NCBI GenBank assembly: GCA_003116995.1
Contig: BDSL01000044.1
Location: 1-64,000 of the forward strand
Direction: 5' to 3'
Length of the DNA stretch: 64,000 nucleotides
Source of the DNA: Yamagishiella unicocca
Taxonomy: Eukaryota > Chlorophyta > Chlorophyceae > Chlamydomonadales > Volvocaceae
Below are positions 57,568-64,000 of this stretch, one piece after another (the stretch's first letter is position 1; each line of letters opens with the position of its first letter). The notes beneath the pieces are model-generated. The model saw nothing but the letters and a program-made list of their open reading frames with translations. It was not told the origin of the DNA and searched no databases. A program made the translations under genes and the position numbers.

Positions 57568-59062
57568 CTCGTACAAAGGCGCTCCGCTGATGGGGTCCTT
57601 GACTAGGTTGGCCCACTCCTGCAGTGTAAGATGGGGCCACCGCTGCTGCTGGCGACGGTGACCCTGAGGGGTAGGGACCAGCCAGAGGATTACATCTGAA
57701 AGCAACTTGTGCACCGTATCAGGCACAACGTGGCACATGGTTGGAATTAACCGCACAGCTAGCTCTGCCATGCATGGTCGTCTACGTGCCTTCTCTCAGA
57801 CAAGCTGCAGCTTCGAGTAGAGGCCAGGCACTGGAAATGTGCGCACAACATCAAGTGCCGCCGCCACTGCATGTTCATATCACCAAATCGTGGCGCGTTC
57901 ACAGACGTGAACATTATTGGCGGCAAATAGACGATAGGGCAGATTTGCCAAGCCTTTTGCCCAGCCAACGACGGGACGAAGGCGAGGCGCTTGCATGAAG
58001 CGATTCAGTTTAGTCAGTTGGTTATTTCCGCTGCCTCTTTACAGGCGCCGGCCGCGCGCACCTACCTCGTCCTGCTGGCGGGTCGCCAGTGACATACACG
58101 TCAGCGCCACCAGCTGCAACAGCGCATCAGGTGGGGCAGGTACCTGCGAGTGTAGGCGGACACGGCGAAGCGAACCAGAGACCCACAAATACACTCGGTG
58201 AACTTACCACAGTCGGACAATCATCACAACAACAGGTACTTGTGTAAGCTTTCCTTACCTACCTCCGGTTTCAGGTCGCGGTCACCCTCTCTAGTCTCTA
58301 CCCTGCCCTGCTCGCCTCCCTCCCGTCCAACCTGGCGGGCCGTGAAGCCGTCCAGCAGCTCCACCGCCGCACGCAGCACCTCCGGACCCAGCTGCAGCGC
58401 CCGCCCCACGGACGTCATCCAGTCGACCAACACGGCGCGAGCAGCAGCAGCCTCCGGCATCGGCGAGCTCGGCCCTCGGCCGATCTGCTCCTGCTCCTGC
58501 TGCTGTCGCTCCTGGTGCTGCTGATGCTCCCGCTGCTGCTGCAGCCGCCGGGCTTCTTTCCTGTTAACACCAAACAGAGCATGCGCGCACATTGGTAGAC
58601 GTAAAGGGCTTCATTTACTCTTCGATGCATCGAAAGTTAAGGGATGCTGGCCGCCTAATTCAGGCATGCCCGTCCGTGTGTCGGATAGGTGTTGCACAAA
58701 AACTGCGCTGGGCTGGACACACAAGTATTTCCACATACCCGGTGCGCGCACGCACGCGATCTGTAGTACTACAAGTTACGGTGGGTCTGTGTGATTGGTT
58801 GGCGAGTCCCGGCCCGCAACTACAGGCGGTATCACTCTGATCTGCCGCATCATGTCGCATCTTGGCGCACATCTGGCATTGTCCGGCCACGCGCGCAAGG
58901 CTCGCTCCGTCCTGACCTCATAGGGGAGGAGTAGTGACGAGCTGCTCCAGCACTGCTGTGGCAGTCTGCTGCTGCTCCATCAGCCCGCGCGTCGCCCGAG
59001 GCCCCCTCCACCGCCGCCGCGCCGGGACGAGCAGGCTCCGCGGAAGCCTCCTCAAATTCCAT
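57568..59062 (-). CDS. Cyclin-box protein, copy 2
   Basis: Exons 58560-58332, 58143-58066 and 57663-57568 are in phase. The first has a Gln-rich coiled stretch (REHQQHQERQQQEQEQ) followed by RAVLVDWMTSVGRALQLGPE and LLDGFTARQ. The second (ALLQLVALTCMSLATRQQDE) is the same as in copy 1. The third (LTLQEWANLVKDPISGAPLY) is only similar. An upstream frame, MEFEEASAEPARPGAAAVEG (59062 down), may be the first exon; the linking donor was not found. The exon after 57568 is also missing. The intron before the second exon is close to that of copy 1, suggesting recent duplication or gene conversion. Confidence 0.65.
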
Positions 59063-61225
59063 CCTCCGTCCGCGGCTACGCCTTAATTAGGTAGATCTCT
59101 CCTCCAAATCGGGTTGTCACGTAAGTTGACAACACCGGACAGCGATGACGCGGCCGGGTCGATGCGCGCGTGATGCTTTTACCGAGCCGTTGCTGGCCGA
59201 TTGCTGCCGATTGTTTGAAACCAGGTCGATGTGAAGCGAAAGGAAAACTTAGACGTTATCCGCGCGGTGATGATGAACCAGTGCGTTGGACGATGGTGCG
59301 GACGACAATGTGTAGAGCCTTAGCAAGTGAGGCCGGCCGCGGGTAGGTGGGGAAAACTCCTTCGCTGCGCTGCATTGGGAAGGAAGCGAGCGCGCCACAC
59401 GTTCCCTTAAATGTTCGACGTTTGACGTAATCAAGCAAACACACGCATACATACCGGTAGTCCCATTACCGAAAGCGCGGTTGAGGCCGTCTTACGATTG
59501 GGGAAGGGCGGGCGGCTGGCGGACCTGCCTCGTGTGTGTGCGGAGCGCAACAAAACCCAAAACCCACGTCTGGATGGGTTTTACCTGCTGGCGTGTTTAT
59601 AAACCGTGCCGTGGGTCACCTACCCCCGACCTAATTAATGTAATCTACAGCCCAGGGAGTGCGGATAGGTAGCCAGCAAGGGCGCTCTTAAACTCTGGCC
59701 ACAACTCGCGCGATGGCAGGCCCTATGGGCGGGCGGGGGTGCGTAGGTTTGCGGCTGTTAACGCCCTGGTGCTGCGAAGATTAGATCTGCTTCAGCGCTA
59801 GTAATATTTCGCCGTGGTCGGTTGTAGTCCTAGCAGAGTGAGTAAACCGTGCTCGGGCGGATCCTAGGGTAGCTCGCAGCAGGGACACAAGCGACGTACG
59901 TAGCGCTGCGCGCTGCTACGGAAGCAGGCACTAGCCTGCGTGGTTCGTTGCAGGTGGCTGCCGGCTGTCCTGCGAACAACGCGAATGGCAGTAGCTTCCT
60001 GGTGAAGCGCCTAAAGGAGCTGGACGGGTTGCTGTGTCAGGGAGTTAAGGCATCGATGTTCTTGTTTTCTATACTACGCCTTACTGAAAAGGGCTTTGCA
60101 CGCGGATGTCCATCCACGCAGTGCCCGGGATACAACCCTTGTCGTGCGTGCGCCTGCCGTCGGTGCTCCCGCCGAATCGGGTATGCTGATCGATCGATGT
60201 TTTGCTGGTGAAGGGCTTGGTGAAGGGCGCAAACACGTCGAACCGAAAGGAGTACGTCTGAAGCTAGCGCCCCCACCATAGGCCATTATGAGCTCCGGCA
60301 GCACGCAAAACACACACACCCGATTGTCCCCTAGCCGTGCGTGTAATTACACGCACGGTATTTACTTCCCCGCCGGCATGCCTCCACCCACCATGCATGC
60401 TGAGACATACCAGGGGAGCTCGAATTCGTGCTCTCCGGTAAGATCCGTTCCAAGCAGCAGGTGCTGATTGTGATGCCAATTCCTTCACAGCTGCCCTCCT
60501 GGGCACCGACCCGAGCATGTTCGTTATTGCGGATGTGACGCGTGTTCGCAACATTTAGTCTCTGCCCGTACCGGTGTCCATGTTCTCACACCTTCAGGCA
60601 ACCACACTTTCTTCGTAGGGTGCGTGGTGTCAGGAGGAACTACGTATTGCGCGTGTAGGATGAGGTGTGGACAACCTTGCCGCAGCAAGAGTCGGCATGA
60701 ACACTGGTTTGCGGCAACGTCTACAAGGTCTGACTTTCAAATCCGTAAGCCGCAGGTGGTGCGATAAAGAAAGATTCTGACGCGGCGCGGAGGGCAGCCC
60801 ACACTACTAAGGATGATGCCGGTATACGATCAAGGCAGCTAGCTAAGAAGCTAACGGCGGGGAGCGTGCATTCGTGAATCCTGAAAAGGCCGACAGCTGA
60901 CACTCTTTGTAGATTGCTGTACGCGCGCATCGGCATAAACATATATATAGATAATCAAGGAGCCTCTCTGAAGGATGATGAACTACCGGTACAGCACGCA
61001 CAGAGGCGCAAGCAAAGAAGAGTGGATAAGACCATCCGGTCGTAAAGACGGGAACTGTGCCGTTGAACTGATTGGAGTAGATAGGCGTACAAGGGAGCGT
61101 AAACACTGGCATCGTTATGTAAAGGTTGCCAAAACCTATTGAACGTACACTGGCAGTCCGCAGTCTACAGTACCGTAGTAAGAGTTCATCGTGTGTGGGA
61201 ATTCCGTTCACGTGACCAGCCGCAG
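59063..61225. other. No clear gene; weak plus-strand exon candidate
   Basis: After an acceptor at 59953, VAAGCPANNANGSSFLVKRL and KELDGLLCQGVK look coding and loosely recall a SHOCT-type short helical motif, but no partner exon was found. The 24-bp perfect palindrome CCGTGCGTGTAA/TTACACGCACGG lies at 60335-60358. Other frames show no family pattern. Confidence 0.35.
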
Positions 61226-61229
61226 CGAG

Positions 61230-61625
61230 GTTGGTCAACGGCGCACGCAATTATTTTCTGAGTCGCTTCATAACGCGTGCCAGTAGCGGCACTGTGGCGG
61301 GCACTTTTGCCGGACCGCTCCACGATTCATGTATGGACGCTCGACATCGAGCGGCGGCGCTGCGTTCATTTCACACGGGGACGATAATATGCCGGCCGAG
61401 GACTACGTACACATGCCGTGGAGGAGATGTTCCGGTTGTCCCAGCAGATACCAATGAGTTTTGGTTCCAGAAACCATGATGCTGGAAATGAATGATATTA
61501 TGATGCATATGAACCATCGTGAACTGTCAAGACCTACAGGCGGCGGGACGGCTGGCACTACCTCATCACGCCGATCGTCACGGGTTCGAAGTAGCCTGTT
61601 GGAGTGCAGGTGATGGGTTTCCAGA
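61230..61625 (+). repeat. Foldback-family copy, single
   Basis: gaactgtcaagacctacagg, cacgccgatcgtcacgggtt and gtgcaggtgatgggttt match the arms at 19.75-19.86 and 21.10-21.26 kb. ttcatgtatggacgctcgac and ggccgaggactacgta match arm 2 at 20.71-20.79 kb, in changed order. It leads straight into dispersed repeat B. Confidence 0.55.
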
Positions 61626-61689
61626 TGTGTCGATTTCCAAATTCCGTGGCCTCACCATGGGGATGCCCCGAAGGGCACACGAAAGCCTT

Positions 61690-62350
61690 GAACACAAAGA
61701 CGCCGGGCGAGCCCAGGACGAGGGGGGGGAACCATACCAAGACGTCGCCATACGACAAGCCGCCCCAGCAGCCAGCAGACGCCCCCAAAGGCACAGGGAG
61801 GAATACAGGACACTGCGCCGCGCCCAACGACGCCCAAGAGGGCGGGGCCCCGACAAAAAAAGACAACCCCGGCATCCCACGGCCCACCGCCAAAAACACG
61901 GTGTGACCAGCCAGCAGCCGGACCGACAAGCTGGGGCCGGAACCTCCCAGTGGCCCAGGGCATCAAGCACCCGCAAAAAGACGCCCCACCCGATTAACCT
62001 GCCACCAAATGGAACTTCAGCACGACGGGCAGTCCCGACCAACCAAGGCCAAGAGGACGAAGGAAACGCAAAGCCGGTCAGACGGCGCCCCAGGCACACC
62101 CAGCCACCAACACGGTCGCAGACAATAGAAACAGCTAGGCGCAGCAAACTGCACGGGGGGAACACCAAAAAGAGGCCCGGGCGCAGAAGGCACCAGGCAG
62201 GCGGACAAGCGGCCCACGAAGAGCACCAGACATGAGCCGCTGAGGCCCTCCAGGGCAGCCAGGGTTCAGCCTGCACACCGCGGGCGACCACCAACCATGC
62301 GGAGGAACGGGTGGGTGGCCCCGGCAGCACCCCAGCTGGTCCGCGGCCCA
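61690..62350 (-). repeat. Dispersed repeat B, copy 2
   Basis: Same-orientation relative of 18450-19030 with shared ggaacttcagcacgacgggc, cagtcc and cagacggcgcc. Its minus-strand frame is the longest of the family (257 codons: VCDRVGGWVC, GTARRAEVPFGGRL, RWARRSV). The peptide is Trp/Cys/Arg-rich without a known domain. I cannot tell whether this is a real, decayed ORF or compositional bias. Confidence 0.5.
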
Positions 62351-62735
62351 CCTAGCTGAGCAAAAACCTGCAGACGGGCCCCGAAACCAGCAACCGCAGT
62401 CAACCGCGCGCGAGCGCACGGCACCAGGCGGGGCGCCCCGAGGTGGGCAAGGCACCGCCGGCCGGCTTGACACAGCCCGGAGTGTGCAGCGGCCGGGGTC
62501 AGTCGTATGCGTACTGTGAACGGCCAGGGCGACAACATCAGAAAGCACACTGCTCACAGCCAAGGACGGGGCTTGCACCGACTACAGCCCCACACGGGCC
62601 AGCGGCCGACCAGCCCGGGTACAGGCAATACCGCAAGGTGCCCGTCGAGCACCCCGAGCATCGCACGAGCAACAGGGCAGTTCCAGAAATGATGCAGGCG
62701 CGGGCCCCAGGACACCCCCCGCACCCACATGACAC

Positions 62736-62812
62736 CACGGGATGGGTTCCAACATCAGTTACATCACCAGGGGATGGGTTCCAACATCACCAGGGGATGG
62801 GTTCCAACATCC
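62736..62812. repeat. 23-bp tandem repeat x3
   Basis: The unit ccaggggatgggttccaaca-tca occurs three times, the first with small changes. Confidence 0.9.
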
Positions 62813-64000
62813 TACCGTGCGCCCTTCCGCAGCCTGGATGTACCGGTGCGTGCCGTGAGCTAACGCGGTCGACCAACCGCTGCGATCGTTTGGTCGTTAC
62901 CCTGCGACCAAGGCGGTCGCGGCGACACGTAGCGCTCGTCACTTGGCACATGCCCGTCAGAGCGAGGTCGGACTACTTGGAAGAGTGACTGACAGAGAAA
63001 CTGCGATTTCGAATTCCTCGTTACGGGAGCAAAAATGCGTGATAGCACGCAAGGCGTCCTAAAGGTTTGTGCTATTTGAGAGGTGCGTCGTCATCTGAAA
63101 ACGCAACCTTGGTTTAGGCACGTAGCACGCGAAATAACCCACAAAGGGTGAACGACGGGACGTCCAGCCCAGGAAAAAAACCAAGGGTGAACGACAGGAC
63201 GTTCAGCCCAGAGGGTATGGCTATGTACCGGTAGCCATGCTTTTGAAAATAGCTCCGACGTTTTATGAAACCTCAATTGTACTATTTGGGCAGTCTGACC
63301 GTTTCATTGCACTTTGAAGCCCGTTAACGAAACCGCGCACCATAAATGTGTAGAGCAGGTTAAGACTTATACACGGCGGACTGAGAGAGCACATTTTGCC
63401 CTGTTCGGGAAGTTATAGGTACCGGTATGTGGTTCGGCGTGTCTGTGCACCATGCAAGCTTGTAATTGATGCAGTGGTTGGGTTCGTTGCCAACCACGGG
63501 GTTGCACAATACGTCTATAGACGCATACCCTACCTGCCTAGCAGTCCTTAGTGATGATGAACACGCCAACGGATGAGGGCATACCATTCAGGTTGCTGCG
63601 ATGACGTCTCCCATTGCGGCGCCAGCAAGCGCCAGCTGATGCTGTTACAGCCTTGGGTTCGTCGAGGTTCGTTCATGGGTTGTGTTGTTGCTACTACGCC
63701 GATGACTAGGCCAGGTATTCGAACCTTCATTTGGCATCGTTTGAACCAGTGCAAGTGGTTGCTTAGAATCGCAACCCTACTCTTATTGGTTTGTGCTTGC
63801 TTTAAGCGTATGTTGTGTCGGGGTATTTGGCGAGGTGGGCGCAAGCACCATATCCGTTAGCGCTGTCTGCCGGGAGTGAGTTTTTCATCTTTGCAGTCGT
63901 TCGAAACCTGTCACCTATTGCGGTATTGCGAGGGCTGAAAAAGAGAGCGCACCGACACACGATTGCTTGGCTTGGGTTCCGATTACGTCACTCGGCACGA
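62813..64000. other. No recognisable gene; one 29-bp direct repeat
   Basis: aagggtgaacgacgggacgt-ccagcccag (63144-63172) recurs at 63183-63211 with two changes. Frames up to 98 codons overlap on both strands without family features. The window ends in this stretch. Confidence 0.45.

Noticed and set aside
59953..60060. SHOCT-like exon (VKRLKELDGLLCQGVK)
   Set aside because: A short helical motif alone, with no linked exon, is not enough to call a gene.

Overview
This window reads as nuclear DNA of a eukaryote, most likely a chlorophyte green alga. The reasons are spliced genes with GT-AG introns (one GC-AG), moderately high GC, plant-type CCCTAAA/CCCTAAAA stretches, a KDZ-superfamily transposon with a Ulp1-type protease, and very dense retroelement debris. 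The organism call is inference. No rRNA genes, ordinary tRNA genes or CRISPR arrays were seen. All splice models were made by eye from signals and reading phase; no database search was possible.

Layout. 1-8.5 kb: a Kyakuja-Dileera-Zisupton (KDZ) DNA transposon with a frameshifted Ulp1/C48 protease gene, a 249-bp tandem array and a 12-exon transposase gene whose reading frame is intact. 8.6-9.8 kb: a stop-riddled frame ending in a tyrosine-recombinase-like domain. 10.5-11.4 kb: a perfect 168-bp minisatellite. 12.2-16.4 kb: two L1-like LINE pieces, each split by a copy of one SINE; one SINE copy has a tRNA-like head, a tail of about 97 AAT repeats and an exact 13-bp target duplication. 16.5-22.1 kb: LINE 3' tails, a GC-rich dispersed repeat and a foldback element with ~275-bp arms.

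24.6-33.9 kb (minus): a five-exon F-box/WD40 gene, 897 codons, every junction phase-consistent. Its introns hold a TIR element and two copies of an unusual hairpin-rich repeat. 35.7-39.4 kb (minus): an eight-exon gene for a signal-peptide protein with two ABM-like alpha/beta-barrel domains, 305 aa. 41.5-44.2 kb (plus): part of an unrecognised spliced gene. 49.4-51.4 kb (plus) and 57.6-58.6 kb (minus): two inverted, nearly identical cyclin-box gene copies. 54.2-55.0 kb (minus): the C-terminus of a LINE with a restriction-like endonuclease, whose 3' end matches the 3' end of the SINE. The rest, up to 64 kb, is dispersed repeats, small tandem repeats and unassigned sequence.

The host genes (F-box/WD40, ABM protein, cyclins, unknown gene) show no obvious common pathway. 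The coherent systems here are the mobile elements: transposase plus protease in the KDZ element, and SINE plus RLE-type LINE as a likely parasite/partner pair.
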